From: Sphaeroforma sirkka
Lineage: Eukaryota; Opisthokonta; Ichthyosporea; Ichthyophonida
Assembly: GCA_001586965.3 (NCBI GenBank)
Contig: LUCW03000719.1
Location: 1 to 64,000, forward strand
DNA: 64,000 bases
Direction: 5' to 3'
Shown: piece after piece, positions 19,101 through 30,112 of the stretch
Numbering within the stretch: the stretch's first letter is position 1
Layout: each line of letters begins with the position of its first letter
Notes under the pieces: generated by a model
Seen by the model: only the letters and a program-made list of their open reading frames with translations
Told to the model about the DNA's origin: nothing
Databases searched by the model: none
Program-made: the position numbers and the translations under genes

Positions 19101-19430
19101 GCTGATGAACTGTAACATAGCCATCTGTGCGGTCGCATCCTGGAAACATACTCGATCGGGACGAAGCTTGAGATAGCTCTCGCCGCGAACTAGATCTGAG
19201 TTTACGGGATCGTCCAAATGAGAATATACAATCTTCTCAGCAAGTGTAAGCGGGTGTCCAAGACGTCCCTTTACAATATCGAGCTTTCCTCGCATCTTAT
19301 CGAAAGGCAAAGCCTCAGGGAAGGTATCCAACTTGGACATCACTGTGGTCGACATGCATCGCACAGTCATATTTGCTAGCGACATGGTAGCCGGGGCCTT
19401 TGCCCGGGCAACGGTCGTGAACATACTCAT
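16196..19430 (-). CDS. ACO2: Aconitate hydratase, mitochondrial (4 exons)
   Basis: Aconitase interconverts citrate and isocitrate in the mitochondrial TCA cycle through a [4Fe-4S] cluster. Minus-strand exons 19430-18951, 18559-17141, 16888-16708 and 16446-16196 join in phase to 776 residues (human ACO2 is 780). Residues 1-35 form a presequence with Arg, Lys, Ser and Thr and no acidic residues, as expected for mitochondrial import. Substrate and cluster motifs are present: [45 protein letters not shown] (first cluster Cys), [14 protein letters not shown] (the other two cluster Cys), [14 protein letters not shown], and in the swivel domain [23 protein letters not shown]. The length and the presequence separate it from cytosolic ACO1/IRP1 (about 890 residues). 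All key residues I checked are present. Upstream, 19431-20682 separates it from a small divergent gene. Confidence 0.97.
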
Positions 19431-20682
19431 CGTAGCTAGTGAGTGATAACTAGGTGACCTTTACACTGAAAGGCGCGACTACAGTAATGGGGTATATCAC
19501 ACTTAGAGACTGACCTTAAAGAGTGGTCGTATTTTATTCCGCAATATCTCCACAGCATGTTTTCACCGTGTCCAGTGGCCCAATTTGATCTGTTTGAATA
19601 TTCAATATTATTAACTGTCTATGTCCGAATGGGGAGCGTGTTTGGTAATATTGGCTGTTTGGCTGACGTGCTCCAAATACATTCTATATATAGATTATAA
19701 GTTTTGCATCAAATTTGGCCATGGATGGAATAGTCATAGAACAAATTTGGCAGAGAGATATTCTTTTTTAGGTCCAACATGAAAAACAATTTTCCGAAAT
19801 TTACCATATCAGCATCCGAAAAAAATTTAAACATGCGCTCGTATACAACATCGTACATATCATGTTCTAAATCTATAAATAGATTTGTTTTCTCTCTAAT
19901 AAACTCGATAATTGTACATGTAACATTTAAAAATTGGGGCGTGTGTCAATTCTGTCATATTAAGAGCAGGACAAGGCCAAACCAACAAGGCCTTGACTCC
20001 CTTCAAGAGTGCCAGGCTCAGTCTCTCATTCCTACTCAGATCTATTCAAAAATCGCAATCACGAGGGGGATTGGAGGCTAGCAGTGTAGCACACGCGTTA
20101 TTTCACTATTTTTGATCTTCTGAATTTTTATTGGAAAACTAGAGATATATATAGTATCAATTAAATACTTTACTGACCAATCGTCCGCCACAGTCCCTCA
20201 AAAAAAGGCAAATGGACCATTCGAGACAATTTTGGCCTATATAGGATTGGGTCACCTAAAGTTTCATATTTTATATAGCCCTTTGTCAGCTGTACATATG
20301 TCAGATTGTTCTATTTATTTATTAATATTTTTTTTAAAATGAATATAATTTGCAAAAATGGTGGTTCAGACTTTAGACTGCCGACGGGCAGCGGCTCAAG
20401 TTATTTTTAGAAGTATCGGTGACTCAGTGACTCAGTCTCAGACTCTCAGACAGTGACCGGACACTGGAGAAATGAGCACTGGTTTCGACTGTAGGTCGTC
20501 ATGGCGACCGAACTGGAAGTTATAAAAAGGCATCTAAATAATGTATATATTTTACCCCACACACACCACCTGAGGCGCTTCTTGTGTGTATTAAACGGTA
20601 ATGGTAATGTATTAATATTGCGCCCTGCATACACACGTGTCAAAGTCGTATTAAAGTCTACGTTGTCTACTATATAGCAGAA
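19431..20682. other. Gene-free spacer, 5' region of aconitase and of the small secreted-protein gene
   Basis: AT-rich sequence with no reading frame I can support. At 20416-20458 a run of CAGTGACTCAG and CAGTCTCAGACTCTCAGAC units recalls the CTCAG cluster at 11651-11690; it lies 230 bp before the start codon at 20683. Both promoters are presumably here. Confidence 0.5.
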
Positions 20683-21343
20683 ATGAAGGTACTAGTTGTC
20701 TTAGCTGTTTTCTTTACTGTATTACTCGACGTCGCATCAGGTATAGTTGTTGGGGGGTTGAACGGAACAGCAGATTATGGGAAGGATGATAGCTTAGAGA
20801 ATATCGAAACAAAAAGAAACTTTATAGCCGATAAGATACTGGAAAGAGCACGTAAACAAGGTATATGGTATAGCTCTGGGAAAATGTTATTGAGCTTATC
20901 AGTGTTGAAAACATATCGAGAAAGAAAGATATGATATGTCGTTGTGGCGCGTAGTTCATCGTTACATTACAGTGATATCCTACATCGAAGATTGAACGCT
21001 CGATCGGAGCTATAAACAATTAAATACTTCAGCAGAAAAAAATATAGACAAAGTTGACGATTGAATGAATGTTGTAATCTAATGAGTATATATCGCCGTG
21101 AATTCGCTCCGCATGTAGAGAAAAGAAAAAAAAAACAGAAGGAGTACTTCCGACTATTACAGATTCGGTGGTCAAAACTTGGGAGCAATCAATTTCAATA
21201 GCTACCACAGGTACGTATCAGCTCTAAGAGATAAAATATCGCATTCATTCTCTTTCTTAGATCAGTTTTTATACGACTCACAAGACTGTTGTATTAGATT
21301 TGCAATATGTATGGAAGAACTTGAAACAATCAACTTACGATGA
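20683..21343 (+). CDS. Small secreted protein, 3 exons, 102 residues (no family recognised)
   Basis: Exons 20683-20860, 21163-21210 and 21261-21343 join in phase. Splice sites: donors GTATAT and GTACGT, acceptors TATTACAG and TTTCTTAG, with introns of 302 and 50 bp. The start is an ATG opening a strong signal peptide ([20 protein letters not shown]). The mature part, about 82 residues, is charged and probably helical ([16 protein letters not shown]) and ends with three cysteines (CCIRFAIC) shortly before the stop. An unspliced reading from the same start would stop at 20934 and would miss the cysteines. No homologue comes to mind. Evidence for the model is phase consistency plus good splice sites in a short region; transcript data would settle it. 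Confidence 0.58.
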
Positions 21344-21381
21344 GAAGGGTAAAAGGCAAGCATGTATATATAGTGTTGTAC

Positions 21382-21722
<341 letters not shown>

Positions 21723-21728
<6 letters not shown>

Positions 21729-22027
21729 CACAAAAATAAAGCACATGTTTTTTAGTGTCGTACTAGATTATATTACTATACATGCATAATGTGTGTGTAA
21801 AAAAAATATAATTTTTAGTTATGCATATATATCTATCCATCTATAATATGTATGTATGTATGTATGTGTAATGCATATGTATATATATATATATCTATAT
21901 ATGCATACATACATATACATATCTATAGAATATATATGTTTTTTGCGTGTGTACTTGACTGTGCATGTGTATATTAATAGTAATATATTTATATATATAT
22001 AGGTATGTATGTATGTATGTTATAGAA

Positions 22028-22103
<76 letters not shown>

Positions 22104-22761
22104 GGTATGTATGTATGAATGTATATAGGTATGTTATAGGAATATATATATATTATGTGCGTATGTCCGGGTTGGTCTGAGTGTATTTCATGTGTACCTA
22201 TTTATAAATACTGCTTACATGCTTCCATATTTGGAATCGTATTTTGTATGTATACCCCCAAGTCGATAATTATATTTCTTATATTATAGTTTGGGCACGT
22301 ATAAATGCATCTGTATGTGTTCATGTGGCTAGAGTCGTATATTTTTAATGCGTGGTGTTAACATAGTGATACTTTTGCGAACACTGAATGTGCGCAAAAA
22401 TACTTTTGCGTAATATATGTTCATCGTGTACAAATAGGATGAGACTCGCATAACACATTTCGATATATACAACAATTGGTTGTATACAAGCACATTTGGA
22501 AGAAATTGGATGCTGATATCGGAAAATTAGATAAATAGTGTTTCATGTTGGACCAAGAGAGAAATTTTTCTCTGCCAAATTTGTTCTCCAATATTTATAT
22601 ATTAAGTATCGTATTATTATATAATACTGTACATATGTATATATGTATATATTTTTAGTTTTATAATATATATATGTATATATTTTTAGTTTTATAATAT
22701 ATATATATATGTTGTGTGTGTTTGTTTGTGTGTGAAAAAATGCAATAACATACACACGCAT

Positions 22762-22805
<44 letters not shown>

Positions 22806-23455
22806 CATATATTGGTGCGTGAAAGTGTATACGTATATTAACTTATACAAATATTTACAATAGAGATATATATCTAAATTATGCTTTATGTTTATGTATA
22901 TATATATAGATATATTATGTGCGTGCTTGTGTGTGTGTCTGAGTGTGTTTACGTGTACATATATACAGAATAATACTTACAGGTTTACATATAATGAATC
23001 TTATGTGGTCTAAATACTTATCTAAGATCAAGAGATCTACAGATGTACTGATTGCATTGTAAATTTTAGAATATATCCACAATCAAACCAGTGGTCAAAG
23101 TAAGTTAATATGATTGAGAGATCGTGAGCTATACAGATGAACTTATTGAATTGTAGAGATTATATTTTATCCGCAGTCTGTTTCGTATATCGAGATCGGA
23201 TTATATGATCGATAGATCGTATGCGATTGAGCTAGGGTTTTAGTGTGTGTGTTGGTTACCTGCTGTTTGGGCATGTTTACTGAATGAAAAAAATAATCGT
23301 AGATCGACTTGGTGAATTCATATAATGTACAGGAATCCGCACTTCGTTATTCATATGTTTGTCTGTGACCAGCACGGTACGATAATATGATATCTACCAG
23401 ACGGCGGCATGAATAAATATTAGCTGATTTGTTTTTCTATCAATTTATATACTAG
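21723..23455. other. AT/GT-rich gene desert
   Basis: Simple-sequence DNA with further TA and TG runs (for example about 22030-22100, 22690-22730 and 22766-22798) and tandem GTAT tetranucleotides near 21850 and 22005. From about 22930 to 23455 the composition is more normal, but I see no gene. Upstream exons of the 23486 gene could lie here unrecognised. Confidence 0.6.
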
Positions 23456-23485
23456 TTGAAAGAGACTGAGTTTGTCATTCCACCG

Positions 23486-26400
23486 ATGCCCTCAGATCGC
23501 TGCCCCTCTATCAAAACCTTGGAATCAATCCCGGTTCTGCATATTCTTGGACTCGATCGACAATTCCTTTGCGGAGTTGAACTAGTTCGCAAGTATGTAT
23601 CACGGTTTTGAGGAATAAGCCTGATGTCTGCACTTGTTTTCGGTGTTGTCTGTGTCGTTGGCTGTTTTCCACATTTCTGGCGGATAATCCACAAGTTCTG
23701 CATGAGCTGCTCACGAAGGTATAGCGTCGTCGACTGCATCTTCGTTTCTATTAGGGTTATACTTCGGTGTCAGCGCTTTATCTTTTTCGAGATATGTGTA
23801 TTGTCAGGGTTGCAAGTTAGTACAGCCACTTCTACCGCCTTTTCTTTCGTCTTACCATTTTCTATCATATTGGCCTCTTACTTGTTCGCCATTCTGATAG
23901 TGCACCCGATTGGTGCTACGAGCCACAGGACTTTCCCACCGCAATCAAGGTATGTTGTGGTCCGTATATGTTCGTTATTAGATTTCATGCAACCGTTCAA
24001 CGCCTCTCCAATTGCCTAATTTCGAGTCTTGTTCCCATTTGCTGGTACTTAGGCGTTCTTATTATTCATTTTTCTATCAGCCAACTTGCTATGAATATCT
24101 ATCAATGCCCATCGTTTTTATCATACAGATTCTTGCTCCGTTGGTGTCCAGCTATCAAGTCTCTAAGAATGCCTTCTTCTTGGATCGGATTGAATCACTT
24201 GTCATGAGACTAGTTGATCTCTACCCGGCTCACGACCAGATTTGTGCGGACTGTAAGTATTCCCATTTGTCTGCAACTAATAATCAACTACTTCAACAGC
24301 TCGCATCTTCGATACAGATACTTTTCTCGTAGTTTACATAAATTGACTGGCTATTGGACGCCGCATATTTATTAGGTGACGCGCAGGTCGAAGATATCAT
24401 TGATTCCTGGATGCCGATAGAGGCACTGTTTGCTATACTACCATCACCTGCAACGGAGCATCTAAAGTGTGTATCAAAATCCACTGTCAGCCTGCTGAAT
24501 GGGTAAGTTGTGTAGTGTGCATTGTTTGACCAGTCGGAGGCTTTCTGTATTGACAGCTAGTTCGATTTGCATGGAAGCTCTCTTTCCTTATAGTATATAG
24601 TATACTCTTGGATTTGGCTGTGTGTCTGACAACCCATGCGTGCACGACTATAGTCTTGGTGCGCTTCATGTTTAGTTTCTTGCTGTCCAGTGACCCGTTG
24701 CTCTTCTTTCTATGCGTCAAACAGTTGGTCCATACTTCGGACACAGGAGTTTCCAAACAGCAAGATGAACCTTGAAATGGTATGGGGTTAGATGGTTGGG
24801 CAGCAAGCGGTACAATTCCTCCCCTCTACGGGTGGCACTGTTTAGTTCAATCGCATTTCGGTCATACGTGTGTGTGCTTGACCGCCATAGAATAGCGTCT
24901 GCGATCGATTTCCTCTATCTGGCCTCATTTTTTTTGTTGTTGTGATGCTCCCCTTCATCTACTGCACAGGCCCTGTGGAAACGACAGCAAGGTGCAGTGC
25001 AGTCCGAGGATAGGGTAGGTGGCTCATATGGTTTAGGATTATATCTTGTACCATTCTAGTAATAATCGCGATAAAAAGTTTAATGGGTTTGCCACGCTGA
25101 CTGTCGGACACTTACTGATCGTATGGTGCGTTCTATTTACAGTCGCTGAGTGTCGATGATGATGTGTTGGCCATAGGTTTCAATGGTATGGACCGAAATT
25201 CAAAGAAAAAGTCTCCGATTGACACCTGTGCATCGGCTGAGATCTTGTCTGAGAAGCTCCAGCGAAGATGTAAGTTGGGCTGGTGGCTTTGCTTCAAGTT
25301 TCAAGCTTGAGTATGGTAAGGGCGTCTTTCTGTGCTTGTACATGATGTTGTTGCCATTTACATGTCACCTAACATTATTTTTAGAACCCCTGTTTTTATT
25401 ATGTTTACTCAGTCTTGCCTGTGATGCTATCCTATAGCTGTTGTTGGAGAAACGATTGAAGAAATACATGCATCCGCGGCACAGTATGGTCAACATCAGC
25501 GACAAGCCCACGACTTGAGTAAAAAGTGCTACAGGGCTCTTCTGCATAAGATCCAGGTGATTGCATTTCTCTATATCTAGGCTCAGTATGCCGTCCTTAC
25601 CACTTCATACAGGTGAAGCTCCGTGATTTGGTGGACTAGTTGTCTTACAGTATACAGATTAGATAAATTGTTCTTAGTTCTTCTGTAATGTGTTTTATAT
25701 ATCGTTGATCAGAGCGAGAAACAGACTATGCAACCAACAGAGGGCAAGTTCGTAGCGAACTTCTTCATCAGTACCACAACTCATCCGTTTAGAGTCTGTC
25801 AAGTCGTTGTATTTTCTTTCAATTTGGAGACGAACATCCCAATCACTCTCTTCGCTCAACCACCTCACTCCTCCCCTCCCGTCATGAAACTGAAATAGAA
25901 GCGAGCCCCTAAGAATGCCATCATCGAAACGGCCGCACAGCTCCTGCGAACGTTGTTACATCTTTGGCAAGACACGGCCGAGGATACATTCCGATCCTCC
26001 GCACTCAATGTCCATCAGCTGATGCAAACATATACGGACAAAAATGTATGTTCGCACCACTGCAATTTTTACTAGGATGTTGAAGTCATTGAAAGTTAGA
26101 AATAACAGCCTCGATTTCAACCACAAACGCACCTTTTCTTCAACCATCAGAAAGTCGAAGCTGGTATCACCGTACTTCCCGTTTTTGCTATCGTCGCGGG
26201 AAATACTACTAAAAGCCAAATACAGTATGTAATGACATGATTCAACATTTGGCTATAAAGACCGATGAGTCTTTACTCAAGGAGAGATGCAGCCATTCGT
26301 GATTAATCATGTATATCTATCTTTACCAAACTCCAGATCGCTACACCGTGACCATTGGGTACTCTCCGCCTCCGGCTTACCGTACTCCATTGTGAAATCT

Positions 26401-27603
26401 GGAGTAAAGAAACAGTGTTACTCAGGAGATTTGGTATGGCACCGGCAGTTATCAATCTGTCGTGAGGTCATTAGACTGTGCCCGAGTTCAGAATCAGTTC
26501 AATCATATTCCTTCCGCATGTGTTGTTGGCTCCAATCAATGGTACTGATCCAATCACAATTCATTGCAGGATGAAGTAATGCAACGAAAAACTCTACATC
26601 ATCCTTGTCGGAGTGAGGACTTGCACTCTAACGTATACAACCAAGAGATGCCCGCAGACTTCGAGGAATTTATACCGACTTTAGATCTTTCTGCACCAGG
26701 TAATGCTCTTTTCTGTGCATATGACCCATTTGAAACACATTCAGTATTGTTAGTTTTTCTTTATTTGTTTTCTTGTTTTTCTTTTAGTTTTTTTTTTTGC
26801 TGGCTAGGTAGTTGCTGACGGTTGAATTGTAACCATTTTTACCATTGTCCTACGTTTACTTCAGGAGGGTCTGCGTTGTTCCAAGGCAAACACGGCTTTC
26901 AGGACTACGAAGACGAACGGGCTCGCTCGCACGTTCAGGACGAAAAGAATGGCGTTATAAGCAAAGAGGTATACCATTTTCTATAGAGATGTTAAACAGT
27001 GTTGGTTCAAGGCTCTACTTTGGCTTACTTTCTGTTCTGCCCACTCTGAGGGTGGTATCGCTCTAGAATTCTTTAAAATGATGCAGATTCACGCTAATTG
27101 TGCCAGTATTGGGTAGCAATACCCTGATATGAATACTTTTTTGGCAATCTATCATTAAGGACACAATGGACACCATCAAGAACGACTTCGAAGTACTGGC
27201 ACAAAGGAGAGGTGATACTGAGGAGCCTGAAAGTGTTGCTGACATGGTCATCGCTGATTTAGGTATGTTTTTCGGAAGACAGCCGTCTTTTCCTGAGGAC
27301 CCGTTTTCCTCGATATGATTATGAACCATAACGCTTGATAATTCATTGTCTAGTCGAATATGCAAGTTATCTCTCTGAGAAAACAGTAGTTGTGTATGTC
27401 CCATATGTACCAGAGTGTTTGAGTATGGCGTAAGGTTCGATGCGAATACTCTCGATCTAAACTATCTGTTTATTCGACAACATCTGCAGAAGCGCAATTC
27501 TTTGAGGCGCAAAGGATGAGAGCCAGGTCAGTTTAGCACTTAAAAATATAATCTTCGTCGTTCTAGTAGACGATTTGACTTACACCACAGTAAAACTGTC
27601 TAG
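23486..27603 (+). CDS. Uncharacterised 14-exon gene, about 428 residues, no membrane segment
   Basis: Exons: 23486-23592, 23901-23949, 24129-24252, 24376-24502, 24725-24779, 24970-25014, 25143-25269, 25438-25556, 25899-26045, 26570-26699, 26865-26968, 27160-27262, 27490-27526 and 27591-27603. Reading phase is kept at all 13 junctions with GT donors and AG acceptors, unlikely by chance. I do not recognise the protein. It is soluble and mostly helical: residues 1-180 are mixed hydrophobic (VSKNAFFLDRIESLVMRLV, VEDIIDSWMPIEALFAILPS), a polar linker with DRNSKKKSP follows, then helical stretches (SAEILSEKLQRR, KNAIIETAAQLLRTLLHLW) and an acidic, charged C-terminal third ending RMRASKTV. A helical scaffold or complex subunit is possible, but that is a guess. 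The start is uncertain: an in-frame stop lies just upstream of ATG 23486, but an acceptor at about 23455 could instead join earlier exons. Confidence 0.72.
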
Positions 27604-28795
27604 ATGGCACTCAACAAAGGCCATTATACGGTAGACGCCATGACGGGTCTAGCAACAACCTGCATGTCGAGAAGCACGCGCAACCAACTGGGGAAATGAA
27701 GGCAGCGATTAGAGCCTGTCGTATCCCTCTAAGCTGATTCTTACAAGTTAGCTTACTGCTCGAACCAGGTCACAGATGGCCCGTGGCATAAGATTTTGAT
27801 TATCCTCATCGCCGCCAGATGCGCTGCATGTGCAAGCCTCGCAAGAGCGAACATTCCGTATGCAAAATCGTGACTAGTATCTGAGATCGTCAAGCCATCG
27901 GGGCTTTATTCTATTCATATAGTGCAGAGGCTTTGATAAAAACATGGCTTAAGTAAATATCGTTTTAATCCTTCCTATCAAACTCGCTGTACTTGTTACC
28001 ATTACGCTTACTTTATTTGTAAGGCATGAAAGCATACAATATCTTCAGTCTATACGATGATCAGTCTCCCAACTATTGGTTATTGCGTTGTATAAGGATA
28101 AGATATATTTCAATAGCGATAGTTCCGACGAGGATTTCAAATATCTTACTTTCAGCAGGTGTACGAAAGAAATTAAACAAATGCTGAGTCATGTCGGTGT
28201 GATTTGTTGAGTTTTTCTTTGTCTATGATGTACCTTTGTGAAATTTTACACAATATTCTCAAAATATCATGTCGATGTTCAATCTTTTGTATGTGTTCTT
28301 GGTAGTATTGTTTAGCCCTCACTCAGTGCATTGTTCACGCATATATCAACGTATGGGATTGGGTTTGGCATACTGAATAGAGTCCTACTTACTTGCATCT
28401 ACAACTATATGATAGATAAGTGCTTCGATTAAAAAAAAATGGTACCAGGTTGGTTGCGTGCTCTTCTTGTAATATTTTGCTACATCTTTTTTTTATTTTT
28501 TTACCCTGAATGAACGACAAGTCTAGGTAAGTTCAGATACTGCTATCTCATAGTATTTTGACCAGATTTGGTAGACTGAAGTAGTTCAGAAACGGAGGAA
28601 AATTGTATTCGGTACGCAGAAGGTTTCTGTAATCGTGTTTTCGATGAATGAAGGAACAACAATGAAGCGACTACCTATCAAGGCCAGTGCGCTATATTCT
28701 GACTTTTGCTGCCACGAGTACTGAACTGTCGTGAGAGTACCATCCATAGTTGACACTTGATGCCGAGGCGACCACATGATCATGTATTGATAATG

Positions 28796-28827
<32 letters not shown>

Positions 28828-28840
28828 GTATATATATATA
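27604..28840. other. Spacer downstream of the 14-exon gene
   Basis: AT-rich DNA with T tracts near 28490 and a (TA)/(TATG) run at about 28797-28840 ending exactly at the first 21-bp repeat of the next feature. A 65-codon minus frame at 28586-28783 has no supporting evidence. I see no gene here. Confidence 0.5.
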
Positions 28841-29215
28841 AAGGCAGTGGTGTCCGAATTAGTCTTCTTTTTTTACATTGAGCTTACCTCGTGTCAAGGC
28901 TAATTCGTGCTGCTTCTTCTTTGTCGCTTTCACGTAGCGTGCGACAGTAGGAGTGTTGTTATAAGTTGGACGAACTTGTTGTTCAACGAGATCAGCAAAG
29001 CTTGATCCCTCCTTAACACGTAGTTGCTTGCTTGAGTTCAACGGTTCGTCCTATATCCTCTATGCGTTCTAGGATGACGCCTCGATAAGGTTGTTCTCGG
29101 TGGTATGCTGATAGACCACCTAAATCGATTTGTTTGAGTGTGTGAAGGCCAACAAATTGACCCAGGTCAGAATGTTGACCAGTTCCTTCTGTACGACGGG
29201 CTTTTGAGAGTCGTA

Positions 29216-29521
29216 CTACGAGGACACTTTTATTGGTGAGCTGGTTAGTCCTTTGAAAAAGCGTACTTCTTGTACCAAACCCGAGTTAGCAACTTCTTTC
29301 GAAACACCGGTACTCTTCTCGCCGTTGGATGCGGTAGCGCAGTCTTGTACCGATGTTATGTGGTCAGCAGTTGAGACTCCAGTTATGGAAGACCGGAGCC
29401 GGTAAAGATAGTGAGGTCCTGTCCCAGGAACAGTGTATCCTCTTTCCTCAATCTCTCTAATAATGGTCAAGGTTTCTATTCGATTGTCTGGTACTGGAAG
29501 GTTGTCAGCTTCAACGTCCAT
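29216..29521 (-). CDS. Unidentified 101-codon reading frame inside the foldback-like unit
   Basis: Begins MDVEADNLPVPDNRIETL, is polar, and has no signal peptide, membrane span or motif I know. A second frame at about 29041-28859 (minus) is lysine-rich and ends GKLNVKKED. The two might be exons of one gene, but I could not find a convincing splice pair. It may equally be chance. Confidence 0.25.
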   Translation of the reverse strand: MDVEADNLPVPDNRIETLTIIREIEERGYTVPGTGPHYLYRLRSSITGVSTADHITSVQDCATASNGEKSTGVSKEVANSGLVQEVRFFKGLTSSPIKVSS

Positions 29522-29606
29522 TCCATGGTTTTGTGATTAGTAGTTGAAGGAGAGCCCACGCTTCAACAATAAGTTGAAGGAAGTATTTCGAGTAGTGAGA
29601 AATACG

Positions 29607-30025
29607 GGATGAGGATAGTGACCACTATCCTCGTCCCTTTATACACAACAACTTAAGAGCTGTGTATATAAACGGATTGGAGTAGGATAGTGCTGCAGCA
29701 TAAATTATTTAGTGCTGTTACGTCATAACTCCAAGAGTTATGACGTACCAGTACGAGTGATTTAAGCAGCAGAGCTAACTATCCATTGCTAAAACGGTGC
29801 AAAAATTATAAATATGGGATGAACCGGGTGGCTGCGGGTGGGAGTTTTCCACTATCCTCGTCCCTCAACTTTATACACAACAACTTAAAGAGTTGTGTAT
29901 ATAAACGGACTGGAATAGGATAGTGGTACATACAGCATAAGTTATTTATTCAGTGCTGTTACGTCTTAACTCCAAGAATTATGACGTACCAGCACGAGTA
30001 GTTTAAGCAGCAGAACTAACTACTC
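29607..30025. repeat. Two-copy direct repeat (about 170 bp each) with strong hairpins
   Basis: Unit 1 at about 29622-29784 and unit 2 at about 29849-30025 are similar along their length, both starting CCACTATCCTCGTCCC. Each holds a hairpin: in unit 1 ACGTCATAACTC (29720-29731) pairs perfectly with GAGTTATGACGT (29735-29746) over a CAA loop, extended by GTGCTG outside. Unit 2 keeps a weaker version and also has TATACACAAC...GTTGTGTATA. At 29607-29637 GGGATGAGGATAGTG faces CACTATCCTCGTCCC with a 1-2 nt gap, so the left edge of unit 1 is itself a 15-bp hairpin. Confidence 0.8.
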
Positions 30026-30112
30026 CCAGGTTCATAATACTACGTCCCGTAAGCTCTCCATATTGGTAATGCTCGACGGACTTTGAGGTATAAGGCAGTG
30101 GTGTCCGAATTA

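Larger units (their letters stand above)
28841..30112. mobile_element. Foldback-like unit bounded by 21-bp direct repeats
   Basis: The 21-bp sequence AAGGCAGTGGTGTCCGAATT+A stands at 28841-28861 and again, identical, at 30092-30112. Between them lie two weak minus-strand reading frames (29521-29216 and about 29041-28859) and a right half packed with hairpins and a two-copy direct repeat (29622-30025). The layout fits a non-autonomous element that inserted with a long target duplication, or a small locus carrying its own end repeats. I recognise no transposase or polymerase. Family and status are open. Confidence 0.45.

Noticed and set aside
16196-19430. Cytosolic aconitase/IRP1
   Set aside because: The 776-residue length, the mitochondrial presequence and mitochondrial-type motifs such as KCTTDHIS in context fit ACO2.
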